From assembly GCA_903882995.1 (NCBI GenBank), contig CAIRZE010000014.1, forward strand, positions 1 to 32,639: a stretch of DNA of 32,639 bases, written 5' to 3'. This DNA comes from an uncultured Candidatus Competibacteraceae bacterium. Lineage in GTDB: Bacteria > Pseudomonadota > Gammaproteobacteria > Competibacterales > Competibacteraceae. Below are positions 1 through 9,940 of this stretch, piece by piece. The notes beneath the pieces were generated by a model. The model was not told the origin of the DNA. It searched no databases and saw only the letters and a program-made list of their open reading frames with translations. The position numbers and the translations under genes were made by a program. The first letter of the stretch is position 1. Every line of letters begins with the position of its first letter.

Positions 1-1
1 A

Positions 2-163
2 TGGCAGACTGATAATTTGGAGCAGCTTTTATCACGTACCTACCGGCTAGCTAGTACTTTTTGTCAAATGAACGAGCGCTTATACACTGAGTCAAACAGA
101 CTGGAAGAGTTTGTGAGAAGCCTTGGGCAACACTTATTAGACCCTAATCGTAAAAGCCATTGA
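2..163 (+). CDS. 3' end of a truncated CDS of unknown function, cut by the window edge
   Basis: Frame 2 is open from the window edge to TGA at 161-163: WQTDNLEQLLSRTYRLASTFCQMNERLYTESNRLEEFVRSLGQHLLDPNRKSH. Composition is protein-like. It is absent from the ORF track because no start lies inside the window. Confidence 0.5.
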   Translation, partial: WQTDNLEQLLSRTYRLASTFCQMNERLYTESNRLEEFVRSLGQHLLDPNRKSH

Positions 164-1074
164 AGCTAACTCCCAAGATTAGACATCTAAACCAGTTGCC
201 TTAGCGATCTACTCTACCCAATGCTATAGAGTTAATGCGCTATAGTCTCAAAGCTTTGATTTTGTTTCAGTAACAAATTTAGTTACTAGATAACGACTAG
301 ACTTATTAAAAATTAAGTAAGTCCAGATTGCCTCCGGACTGGCATGGCAGCTCATAAGTATAGCTATGACAATGGAACACCTCAGTGTACACTAATTGCT
401 AGTGTATCTACCATGAGCGTTTGCAAAAGATCCATTTGTTTGTTTATGTAGACTTTCCAGATTAGAAACCAGCAGTGCAAAAACGGCACTCTGCTACAAC
501 GCATAAAATATGTGTTTGTAAATTGAGTCTTTATCCTTACCTCTCTAGGAGATGATGATGTTTTCATACTGAATACTGCTACTTATTTTAAATTTAACAA
601 GGAGATGTTTTGCAGAAATTAAGCTCTTTACATCACTATTTCTAAATATAATATCCCTTCAAAAATGAAGTAATAAGAGATAGTCGCCTAGAGTTGCTTA
701 AATGTACTAGATACCACCTTGAAATTACCTTAAAGTGTCTATATATCACCTGAGCGGCCAGAGGTAGCTCTACAGATTCTCTGTGATTCGATTCGTTGTT
801 TGCTCAATAATAGGAGTGTCCGCAATAATATGATTCTTGTATAGAGAATAGATTAATATGAAACATCAAATTTTAAAGAAGATAGCAATCAAATCTGGTT
901 AGAATAGGTCTAAAAGCTAGTTCTATTTGATGCTTAGAGAGAGGGTAATATCTTGTTTTATTAACTTAGCTGCATTTTGGGATAACATCTCCAAAATATG
1001 AGAAGACATAGTAGTGCATAAGATTTTTTGATTTGTTTCTCCATTATCTTTAAAACTTGACTGGAACCTCTCTA

Positions 1075-2298
1075 ATGGATTTGCAACCTGGCCAGAATTT
1101 TCTCATCACCAGGCATAGCCTCGCCCCTAAATCTGTTAAAATTACATTAGCATGGGAACCAGCAGAAACTACGCTGTTGCTCCGTTCTAGTGCCTTTGCC
1201 CTTACTAGCCATGGAAAGGTACGAAGCGGCCACGACTTCATATACCAAAACCAGCTAACACTCCCTGATGGTGGTGGCGTTCAGCGTACTGTTGATAAAA
1301 ACGAATTCGCAGTTAACTTCTCCCAAATGCCGATTACTATCGAGCGGATAGTAATAGCTCTGACTATTGAGCAAGGATTGCAACATAATCAATCTTTTAG
1401 CCAGTTGTATCAGATAGAATCTAAGATCTTCGACTTGAATAGTGGGAAGTGTTTGGCTGTATTTCCACTACTTACATCTATGATGTTAGAGACTGCACTA
1501 ATTGTTGGTGAGTTTTACTCACGTAATAAAGAATGGAAGTTCCGTGCAGTTGGCCAAGGATTTGTTGGTGGGCTTAGACAATTAGCTGGTGAGTATGGCA
1601 TAGATATTAATGATATTGGTGTTGTAGATGCTCCAGATACTCCCACAAAACTAGAAGTTTTAACATCATCACACCCAACCCAGCTGAAGAAAATCACGCT
1701 GGATAAAAAGAATCCCAGTATCTCTCTAGATAAAAAAGTACACGGTTTTGGAGAAATTGTTGCCAATCTTAATTGGCATCAGAGGAAAGATAGCAGTGGG
1801 AAAGGATTCTTTGGACGATTAATACAGAGTAGCCGTAAGGTTGATCTTGATCTAGGTTGCCTATTTAAACTACGTAATGGGGAGAGTGGTGTGGTTCAAG
1901 CTCTTGGAAATGCTTTTGGAAGCTTGAATATGCAACCGTATATCCAGCTTATGAGTGACGATCGTAGTGGTGCTAGTGTTGATGGTGAATTTCTCCACAT
2001 CAATGGTCAACACTGGAATAAGTTAGATAGGGTTGTGCTTTTCGCAATGATATATGAAGGTACTCCTAACTGGTCAGAAACTGATGCGGTAGTCACTTTA
2101 CAAATACCAGAACGTCCATTGTTAGAAATCCGTATTGATAGTCATCATAATGATCAACGTATTTGCGCTCTAGCAATTCTGGAAAATCAAGATGGTAATT
2201 TAAGAGTAACGAAGCTAGTCAAATATTTCCAGGATCATCGCTACCTAGATCAAGCTTATGGTTTTGGTCTCCGTTGGGTAGCTGGATCGAAGAGTTAG
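1075..2298 (+). CDS. terA: TerA-like protein: N-terminal TerD-type domain followed by a second TerA/TerD-like domain
   Basis: N-terminal half has TerD-family features (SSAFALTSHGKVRSGHDFIYQNQ; FRAVGQGFVGGLRQLAGEYGIDI). C-terminal half is TerA-like (KVDLDLGCLFKLRNG..VQALGNAFG..YIQLMSDDRSG..DGEFLHING). The ORF track starts at TTG 1057; ATG 1075 is the likelier start. Confidence 0.8.
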   Translation: MDLQPGQNFLITRHSLAPKSVKITLAWEPAETTLLLRSSAFALTSHGKVRSGHDFIYQNQLTLPDGGGVQRTVDKNEFAVNFSQMPITIERIVIALTIEQGLQHNQSFSQLYQIESKIFDLNSGKCLAVFPLLTSMMLETALIVGEFYSRNKEWKFRAVGQGFVGGLRQLAGEYGIDINDIGVVDAPDTPTKLEVLTSSHPTQLKKITLDKKNPSISLDKKVHGFGEIVANLNWHQRKDSSGKGFFGRLIQSSRKVDLDLGCLFKLRNGESGVVQALGNAFGSLNMQPYIQLMSDDRSGASVDGEFLHINGQHWNKLDRVVLFAMIYEGTPNWSETDAVVTLQIPERPLLEIRIDSHHNDQRICALAILENQDGNLRVTKLVKYFQDHRYLDQAYGFGLRWVAGSKS

Positions 2299-2352
2299 CA
2301 CTGTCTTTCTATTGATTTATTTGATTAACCCCATAGGTAGGAGGAATCTCTA

Positions 2353-2808
2353 ATGGTTCTCGAATGGTTAAAGCAACGCTATAATGAAGTTATCTCCAAT
2401 TTGAAAGTAGAAGTTACTAGACTTAAAAATAAAGGCTTCCTAGAGGCAGTAGTCGCTGGTTGTGCGCTAGTTGCTCATGCTGATGGAGTGGTACGGCCTG
2501 AAGAGAAACAAAAAATGATGGGTTTCTTACGCAACTCAGAAGTACTTTCCGTATTCGATGTTCAGGAAGTTATTCAAATCTTTGAGAAGTACTCGAAGCA
2601 ATTTGATTTTGACCATAAAATTGGTCAGGCTAGTTCTCTACAGGCTGTTTCAAAACTGAAGGGTAAACCTTCTGAAGCGCGGCTAATGGTGCGGGTTTGC
2701 TGTGCTATAGGTGCCGCCGATGGCAATTTTGACGAGCACGAGAAAGCAGTAGTCCGCAATATTTGTAATGAGTTAGAACTTAATCCCCACGATTTCGACT
2801 TATCTTGA
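2353..2808 (+). CDS. terB: TerB-like tellurite resistance/stress protein
   Basis: 151 aa with the TerB pattern (AVVAGCALVAHADGVVRPEEKQKM...; VCCAIGAADGNFDEHEKAVVRNICNELEL). SD AGGAGG lies upstream of ATG 2353. Adjacent to terA and terC. Confidence 0.88.
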   Translation: MVLEWLKQRYNEVISNLKVEVTRLKNKGFLEAVVAGCALVAHADGVVRPEEKQKMMGFLRNSEVLSVFDVQEVIQIFEKYSKQFDFDHKIGQASSLQAVSKLKGKPSEARLMVRVCCAIGAADGNFDEHEKAVVRNICNELELNPHDFDLS

Positions 2809-3849
2809 GTGCAAGTTGTTATGGAACAGCATCTTGGGTTTCCATGGGAAACTATTGTACTTTTCTCGACAGTGGTTGTTTTTTTCGTATGGTTAGACCT
2901 CTGGATGTATCGAGATAAAAAAGATATCAGTATCTTTGGCGCTATAGTTTGGTCACTGTTCTGGATTTTTTTGTCTATTGGATTTTATTTTTATCTTAGG
3001 GTTCACCACAATACTGAGTACGCTAGTCTGTTTCTTTCCGGATACTTTTTGGAAGAGTCTTTGTCTGTAGACAATTTGATGGTATTTGTCGCTATCTTTG
3101 CTTCTTTTGGTATTACAGGTATCCTACAACATCGAATTCTGTACTTCGGTATTTTGGGTGCAGTAATTTTCCGCTTAATTTTCATTGTGTTCGGTACTCA
3201 GTTGTTTAGTTTAGGTACCTGGGTCGAGTTTCTTTTCGCTGCTATTGTTGCTTGGACTGGATGGACTATGCTGACCAGTTTAGGTGTAAGTAAAGAGATC
3301 GAAGATTATTCACATCATTGGTCGGTAATTTTGACTCAGAAATTGATTCCAATTTTCCCTAGGTTATATGGATATCATTTTTTTGTAAGTCGTAGCTATG
3401 TGAAAGATATGGCGCAAATAGATCCTAATTTAAAAATAACTCGTGATGCGGGTCTATACGCAACGCCTATGTTACTCTGTTTGGTAGTTATTGAAGTATC
3501 TGATATCATCTTCGCTTTTGACTCAGTCCCAGCAGTAATAGCTGTAACTCGTGAACCGCTGTTAGTCTACTCAGCAGTGATCTTCGCTATTCTCGGTCTA
3601 CGCTCCTTGTATTTCGTGCTAGCAGCAGCGCAGAAGTACTTGGTCCATCTGGGTAAATCTGTTGCTGCATTATTGTTCTTCATTTCTTTTAAATTAGGGT
3701 TACAAGCATCTAATCATTTATTCAGCTGGCCCACTATGCAAATTTCTACTGATTTTAGCTTAATTATTATCCTCATTACCTTAACAATGGGTGTAATTAC
3801 TTCATTATTATTCCCTACATGGAACTTTCATAAGGAGAACAAGAAATAG
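2809..3849 (+). CDS. terC: TerC family integral membrane protein
   Basis: Multi-TM protein with TerC signatures (SLFLSGYFLEESLSVDNLMVFVAIF; EVSDIIFAFDSVPAVIAVTREPLLVYSAVIFAILGLRSLYFVL). GTG start abuts the terB stop (TGAGTG); ATG 2821 is an alternative start. Confidence 0.93.
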   Translation: MQVVMEQHLGFPWETIVLFSTVVVFFVWLDLWMYRDKKDISIFGAIVWSLFWIFLSIGFYFYLRVHHNTEYASLFLSGYFLEESLSVDNLMVFVAIFASFGITGILQHRILYFGILGAVIFRLIFIVFGTQLFSLGTWVEFLFAAIVAWTGWTMLTSLGVSKEIEDYSHHWSVILTQKLIPIFPRLYGYHFFVSRSYVKDMAQIDPNLKITRDAGLYATPMLLCLVVIEVSDIIFAFDSVPAVIAVTREPLLVYSAVIFAILGLRSLYFVLAAAQKYLVHLGKSVAALLFFISFKLGLQASNHLFSWPTMQISTDFSLIIILITLTMGVITSLLFPTWNFHKENKK

Positions 3850-4007
3850 AAATAGCAAGCGAATATCAGCAAGTGAATATTTGAGATTCAATATGGTTAA
3901 TATTTCGTGAATAGAGTGATTGGCCAGTCATATTAGCTCCTTTGTCCTTTTTTCTAAACTGGTTGCTCTAATTCTAAAATTCGATCCGATTATAGGAGGA
4001 CGAAGTG

Positions 4008-4583
4008 ATGGTTGTTTCCCTTAAGAAGGGTGGGAAAATGTCCTTAAGTAAGGAAGCACCAGAACTCAGGAAAGTTTTAGTTGGCCTGGGTTGGGACGCA
4101 CGCGCTACAGACGGTGTCGATTTTGATCTCGATGCTTCAGCCTTCCTGCTGAATGCTACTGGTAAAGTACGTTCAGAGTACGATTTCATTTTTTATAATC
4201 AGTTAAAATCTCAATGTGGTTCAGTACAACATACCGGCGATAATCGTACTGGTGCAGGCGAAGGTGATGATGAGGCAATCCTCATAGATCTAAATAAAGT
4301 ACCGTTAGAAGTCCAAAAGATTACGTTCGCAGTGACAATACATGAAGCTATTCAACGTAAGCAAAATTTTGGCCAAGTTGGAAATGCCTTTATACGTCTG
4401 GTTGATGCCGAAACTAACGCTGAAGTAGCCAGATATGATTTAGCTGAAGATGCTTCGACAGAAACTGCTATGATTTTCGGTGAGATTTATCGCCATGGCA
4501 GTGAATGGAAATTCGGTGCGGTTGGCCAGGGTTATATAGGAGGGCTAGAAGCAATATGCTGTAATTACGGAATCAACATTTGA
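4008..4583 (+). CDS. terD: TerD family stress protein
   Basis: Conserved TerD motifs: [71 protein letters not shown] at 3994-3999 is 8 nt before ATG 4008. Confidence 0.92.
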   Translation: MVVSLKKGGKMSLSKEAPELRKVLVGLGWDARATDGVDFDLDASAFLLNATGKVRSEYDFIFYNQLKSQCGSVQHTGDNRTGAGEGDDEAILIDLNKVPLEVQKITFAVTIHEAIQRKQNFGQVGNAFIRLVDAETNAEVARYDLAEDASTETAMIFGEIYRHGSEWKFGAVGQGYIGGLEAICCNYGINI

Positions 4584-5152
4584 ACATATACTAGTTTTTG
4601 AGAACGTTTTTTTGAGTAAGCAAGCGCTCTTGATACACTCCTCTTATCTATGGTGGTTCTTCAGCGTTTTTTCTTTAGGGGTTAGGGGATTAGGTGCCTG
4701 AGTAATCAGCATTTCATTTCCACAACAATACGCATGCCCGGCCCCATCCTAGAGCAGTTAATATGGAGGAGTTAAACACAAAAACAAAAAGTGGATGATG
4801 AATTGAATTGATTAAAATCGACCTTAAAGGCCTGAATAAGGCCTAAATCCTAAATATTGGATGCCGGATTTATGATACTGGTAAACGGAGCTGGATAGAA
4901 GTTTAGCCAGGTAATTAAATTTTCTTGTATCTGTATAACCAATCCTGATAATGAATAAGAAACAGAGCTCGCTATTACCTATCTGAGTGGGCTTCAACTG
5001 AAACTGCGCTGTCTTTATAGCTAGATCTACGTCACAATTAAAGGTTGCAAATTAAGGGCGATTGGTTAAGGCTAGCGGTAGCTTGTTTACAAGCCCACGC
5101 GATTATTTTGGTGTCAATCCTAAGGGGGGGGGTGAACACCTATGTCCATTTT

Positions 5153-5181
5153 AGCGAGGTGCAGGTTCTTTGCACCTCGCT
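5153..5181. repeat. Perfect 11-bp inverted repeat (hairpin) in a non-coding gap
   Basis: AGCGAGGTGCA-GGTTCTT-TGCACCTCGCT. No T-tract follows, so it is not a canonical terminator. Confidence 0.85.
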
Positions 5182-5988
5182 GTCGATAAACATTATTTTG
5201 TTAACATTATTTTGTTTATGTAACTGGAAATCTAGTGGAAGTTTGTTTGATTGCATGCCAATATTAGCTTAGGGCTTCCCCCTATACGTTTTAAGATTTT
5301 CTTTGTCTCTATACGTTTACTTATCTGTTAAGAAGGGCTTGCCGTATAGGCAACAGTTATTTTCTTGTTGTCGATGTCCGTCCATATGGAAACGCCCTCA
5401 GTCTCTCTATCGCATATGTCATTTATACAAAAATTATTTCTCTATTTTTTATAATCTACATTATCACTAATAGATTTATAGCTATTAGTTAGTCACACCG
5501 CTAGCCCATTCCGTATAGATATATCTAGATTGTTAGAAAACTAACAATTCTTGTTTTAAATATCTGGTGTGTAACATGACAATGATGAAACTAAATTACA
5601 CTGTATGGTATATTAGTCATATGTTGATTTCGCATTCTCTAGATTTAACCATACTCATCCGATCCAATATTAATGATACTAACCATATATTATTTATCAT
5701 TAGAAAATGAAAAATTCTATTTGTAATAATTTATCTGATAATACTATTAGCCACTGTTTATAAAATTGATAAATAGCTAGCTTATTTCCTACAATTTCAC
5801 TTCTGATAATATTTAATTTATATATGGGAAATTTTGATTGATTTACGTCATCTAGTTTTAGATATTACTGATTTGAACTTAATTTTATCGGTGCTTCGCT
5901 GCTTCTATTAGAGATGGCTGAATTAGTGATATCTTATCCTCTCATTAAAGCTTTTAAATAATTACCCTGCAAATTGGAAATAAACATC

Positions 5989-7761
5989 ATGCGTAGCCAT
6001 TATTGCGGTTATATTACTGAGATATTGTTGGATCAATATGTTACCCTATACGGTTGGGTACACCGTCGTCGTGATCATGGTAGCGTGATCTTCATTGATC
6101 TTCGTGATAGAGAAGGATTGGTACAAGTTGTTATAAACCAAGATGTACCAGATTCCTTCAAAAAAGCTGAGCAAGTTAGAAATGAATATGTATTACGCGT
6201 GAGTGGAAAAGTACACTTTAGACCAGAGGGCACAAAGAATCCTAACCTAGCGACAGGCGCTGTAGAGGTATTGGCACGTGATTTAGTTATTCTCAATCGA
6301 TCTGAAGCGCTACCTTTTCAGCTTGATGATGAAGATATATCAGAGGAAATACGGCTTCGCTACCGTTATCTCGATTTGCGCCGCCCAGTTATGCAGGAAC
6401 GATTACGGTTACGAACTAGAATCACTAATGCATTACGCATGTTTCTAAATCATCACGGATTTATTGATATTGAAACACCAATGTTAACTAAGGCAACACC
6501 GGAGGGCGCCCGTGACTATCTAGTTCCTAGCCGTACCTATCCAGGTAGTTTCTTTGCTTTACCACAGTCACCACAGTTGTTTAAACAATTATTGATGATG
6601 TCTGGAATAGATCGTTACTACCAATTTGCACGCTGTTTTCGAGATGAAGATCTACGCGCAGACCGCCAACCTGAGTTTACCCAACTTGACATCGAAACGT
6701 CATTCATGGATGACAAAGAAATTACAGATTTAATGGAAGAGATGATCCGCCAGATGTTTAAGTCAGTGTTGGATATTGAATTACCAATACAGTTTCCAAG
6801 GATGGATTACGCAATTGCAATGCAGCGTTATGGTTCTGATAAGCCAGATCTACGGATACCACTGGAACTAACTGAAATATCTGATCTAGTAGCCGCGGTA
6901 GAATTTAAAATATTTGCGGAAGCAACCAAAAACCCTAGAAGTAGAGTTGCAGCACTACGTATACCTGGAGGTAGCAAAATTTCTCGCCGAGAGATCGATA
7001 GTTATATTGAATTCGTTAGCTGCTACGGTGCTAAAGGACTGTCCTATATTAAGGTTAATGAGACCTCTATTGGTCGTAAGGGTCTGCAATCGCCAATTGT
7101 AAAATTTTTAACAGATGAAGTACTTGCTAATATACTAGCCCGTACTAATTCCGTAGACGGTGACCTAATTTTATTAGGTGCCGGGTTAAGTAAAGTGATC
7201 AATGATGCTCTTGGCGCATTGCGGGTACGGATCGGTACAGATCTAGGCCTACTGACCAATGAGTGGGCACCTCTATGGGTTGTTAATTTTCCAATGTTCA
7301 AATGGGATGAAGATAAACAGCATTGGAATGCATTGCACCATCCATTTACTGCACCAGATGTAGATGATCCGGCTGTTATACGTAACAATCCTGAAAATTG
7401 TATGTCTCTAGCGTATGACATGATCATAAATGGTATGGAGATCGGCGGTGGTTCAATTCGTATTCACCAGCCAGATATGCAGAGTGCTGTATTTGAGTTA
7501 CTTGGAATTGGTCCGGAAGAAGCTAAGAAAAAGTTCAATTTCTTACTAGATGCTCTGAAGTTCGGTTGCCCACCACACGGTGGTTTGGCATTTGGTCTAG
7601 ATCGTTTAGCGATGCTGATAACAAAGGCTAAATCTATACGTGAAGTTATAGCGTTTCCAAAGACCCAGACTGCATCATGCCCTCTTACGCAGGCGCCATC
7701 CACTATAGCTGATGAAATTTTGCATGATCTTAACATCAAGATACTTCGCAATATACCTTAG
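5989..7761 (+). CDS. aspS: Aspartyl-tRNA synthetase
   Basis: [43 protein letters not shown] start, plus class II motifs ([39 protein letters not shown]). Family N-terminus places the start at ATG 5989 rather than TTG 5974. Confidence 0.97.
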   Translation: MRSHYCGYITEILLDQYVTLYGWVHRRRDHGSVIFIDLRDREGLVQVVINQDVPDSFKKAEQVRNEYVLRVSGKVHFRPEGTKNPNLATGAVEVLARDLVILNRSEALPFQLDDEDISEEIRLRYRYLDLRRPVMQERLRLRTRITNALRMFLNHHGFIDIETPMLTKATPEGARDYLVPSRTYPGSFFALPQSPQLFKQLLMMSGIDRYYQFARCFRDEDLRADRQPEFTQLDIETSFMDDKEITDLMEEMIRQMFKSVLDIELPIQFPRMDYAIAMQRYGSDKPDLRIPLELTEISDLVAAVEFKIFAEATKNPRSRVAALRIPGGSKISRREIDSYIEFVSCYGAKGLSYIKVNETSIGRKGLQSPIVKFLTDEVLANILARTNSVDGDLILLGAGLSKVINDALGALRVRIGTDLGLLTNEWAPLWVVNFPMFKWDEDKQHWNALHHPFTAPDVDDPAVIRNNPENCMSLAYDMIINGMEIGGGSIRIHQPDMQSAVFELLGIGPEEAKKKFNFLLDALKFGCPPHGGLAFGLDRLAMLITKAKSIREVIAFPKTQTASCPLTQAPSTIADEILHDLNIKILRNIP

Positions 7762-8055
7762 TTAGTCTTAGTCTATAGCAGGCGTCGACTCTATTTATAT
7801 TTCTACCGACAAGTAGCATTTTTTACCTATTGTAGGCTAATGGTGAAAAACACCATAGCACCACCGAAACACACACAGCATTCTGAATTCAATAAGATAT
7901 CGCACAGTTACAAGCTACTAGAGAAAAAGGAGAGAAACCAGATTACTACTTTATTATGTCTAATCCATAGAGTAAGTAAGGTATATGGAAATTCTGTTAG
8001 CTCTTTTTATTCACTTAGCAAAATAGGCTACATCTCTATCTCTCTATCCTTTGAA

Positions 8056-8091
8056 GCCGCCCTTCCTCAGACTATACTATAGGAGGGCAGC
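8056..8091. terminator. Possible bidirectional terminator hairpin between convergent aspS and pntB
   Basis: Imperfect inverted repeat GCCGCCCTTCC ... GGAGGGCAGC between convergent genes; no strong T-tract. Confidence 0.3.
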
Positions 8092-8195
8092 TCTCATTGT
8101 ATTAATTTCTACGGCTTTTAACATATCTAAACTAGTTCACAGTGACAAGCGTGAGCATATTCCTCCAATTTTCTTGTTATCTAGCTAACAATAAG

Positions 8196-9605
8196 CTAGC
8201 TCAGATCCTTGATACCCTGAATTAGGCTTGTTGCTACTTTTTGCGCATCACCGTAAACCATTCGCGTATTTTCGGCAAAGAATAGTGAGTTTTCGATACC
8301 AGCGAACCCTACACCTTTACCACGCTTAATGACCTGTACATTCTTAGCGTGATCCACATTAAGGATTGGCATCCCATAAATCGGGCTTGACTTGTCATTA
8401 CGTGCTGCAGGATTTACCACGTCATTCGCACCGATGACTAATGCTACATCGGCAGTCCGAAACTCCTCATTTATTTCATCCATATCGAAAATTAGATCGT
8501 AAGGGACACCTGCTTCAGCTAACAGAACATTCATATGCCCTGGCATACGACCTGCAACTGGATGGATAGCAAATTTAACTTCTGTTCCCCGTTCGATAAG
8601 GAGCTTGCTCATTTCCCAAATCTTATGCTGCGCCTGAGCTACTGCCATCCCATAACCAGGTATTACAATAATCTTGGTAGCATACGCCATCTGAATTGCG
8701 GCATCTTGTGATTCCATTGGTTTGAGACTACCGGTTACCACTTGAACTGTACCGCTACCTAAAGTTGCCCAATTACTGAACAGAACGTTTGACACAGAGC
8801 GATTCATCGCCTTGGCCATCATCAAGGTCAGTAAGGTACCAGAAGAACCAACGATGATACCTGCAATTATCATAGCAGAGTTACCTAGCACATAGCCTTC
8901 TAGTGCTACTGCTAACCCAGTAAATGCATTGAACATCGATATAACCACCGGCATATCAGCTCCCCCGATAGGCAGTGCCATCATAGCACCAAACCCCAGA
9001 GCTAGCAGATAGAACAAAGTGACTAGCATACCATTAGAGCTATGACTTATCGCTATGCTGCTTCCTAATAGGACAGCACCAAAGAAAATCGCTGCATTTA
9101 TTCTCTGTTGGCCTTTAAAGCGAAACTTAGCATCATCCTTAAAGAATTTGAGCTCTTGCAATTTACCAAATGCAACTACCGACCCTGAGAATGATATGGC
9201 ACCAATCAAAGCTCCAGTTACCGCCATTAATAGAATTTGTGAGCCTGGTTCTAAAGTCTTATCAGAATAGTTCTTGAGCAACTCCACAGCTGCTATCGCT
9301 GCTGCCGCACCTCCGCCCATACCATTATAGATAGCTATCATCTGCGGCATCGCAGTCATTGCCACTTTCTTAGCACCGTACCAAGAGATTGTACCACCTA
9401 TTGTAATAGCAACAATCATCAGGAAGTAATTTCCAGCATTAGCCTGGACCTGCGGGTGCATAAAACTGACTACAGTAGCTAATAGCATCCCATAGCCTGC
9501 CCAGACTATGCCACTGCGGGCAGTAGTTGGATGCGACATTCTTTTGAGGCCCATGACAAATAGAACAGCTGTCAGAAAATATACTGCTTCAATCAGATAG
9601 CCCAT
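8196..9605 (-). CDS. pntB: NAD(P) transhydrogenase subunit beta
   Basis: 469 aa. Typical PntB sequence (VIPGYGMAVAQAQHKIWEMSKLL; HPVAGRMPGHMNVLLAEAGVPYD; VIGANDVVNPAARNDKSSPIYGMPILNVDHA). Confidence 0.96.
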   Translation of the reverse strand: MGYLIEAVYFLTAVLFVMGLKRMSHPTTARSGIVWAGYGMLLATVVSFMHPQVQANAGNYFLMIVAITIGGTISWYGAKKVAMTAMPQMIAIYNGMGGGAAAAIAAVELLKNYSDKTLEPGSQILLMAVTGALIGAISFSGSVVAFGKLQELKFFKDDAKFRFKGQQRINAAIFFGAVLLGSSIAISHSSNGMLVTLFYLLALGFGAMMALPIGGADMPVVISMFNAFTGLAVALEGYVLGNSAMIIAGIIVGSSGTLLTLMMAKAMNRSVSNVLFSNWATLGSGTVQVVTGSLKPMESQDAAIQMAYATKIIVIPGYGMAVAQAQHKIWEMSKLLIERGTEVKFAIHPVAGRMPGHMNVLLAEAGVPYDLIFDMDEINEEFRTADVALVIGANDVVNPAARNDKSSPIYGMPILNVDHAKNVQVIKRGKGVGFAGIENSLFFAENTRMVYGDAQKVATSLIQGIKDLS

Positions 9606-9607
9606 AA

Positions 9608-9919
9608 TTACTTCTCCTTTCCCTTACTGCTCTTGAACATTTCCAGCATCCGCTCTGTGACAAAATAGCCACCTACTGCGTTGCCGGCACCCAGCAACAC
9701 TCCTAGAAAACCGATAGCTTGCTCTAAGAATGTCTCTGCCTGACCCAGTGCCACCATCGCGCCAACTAGCACAATACCGTGAACAAAGTTAGTACCAGAC
9801 ATCAACGGTGTATGTAGTATGACAGGGACTTTGCTGATTATTTCATAACCGAGAAAGCCAGCCAGCATCAAGATATAAATAGGGGAGAAGAACTCAACTA
9901 CATACTTCATGATTTCCAT
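9608..9919 (-). CDS. pntA2: NAD(P) transhydrogenase subunit alpha part 2 (membrane segment)
   Basis: 103 aa, PVILHTPLMSGTNFVHGIVLVGAM is the conserved PntAB membrane motif. Lies between pntB and pntA. Confidence 0.93.
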   Translation of the reverse strand: MEIMKYVVEFFSPIYILMLAGFLGYEIISKVPVILHTPLMSGTNFVHGIVLVGAMVALGQAETFLEQAIGFLGVLLGAGNAVGGYFVTERMLEMFKSSKGKEK

Positions 9920-9940
9920 AACGCTTCTCCTTAAAAGGTT

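Noticed and set aside
382-567. 61-aa minus-strand ORF in the left gap
   Set aside because: Short, low-complexity, no motif or SD; typical chance ORF in AT-rich DNA.
5055-5123. tRNA-Val-like string (GGGCGATTGGTTA...TTTACAAGC...GGTGTCAATCC)
   Set aside because: A 7+2+4+loop+4 start can be drawn, but the anticodon stem does not pair and no 3' acceptor strand complements GGGCGAT. At best a tRNA relic; not supportable as a gene.
5045-5272. 75-aa ORF
   Set aside because: Starts at TTG without an SD, spans the G9 tract and the 11-bp hairpin, and has no recognisable domain; likely chance.
7840-8082. 80-aa ORF MVKNTIAPPKHTQHSE...
   Set aside because: No good SD and no family resemblance. It ends in the hairpin region between convergent genes; probably spurious.
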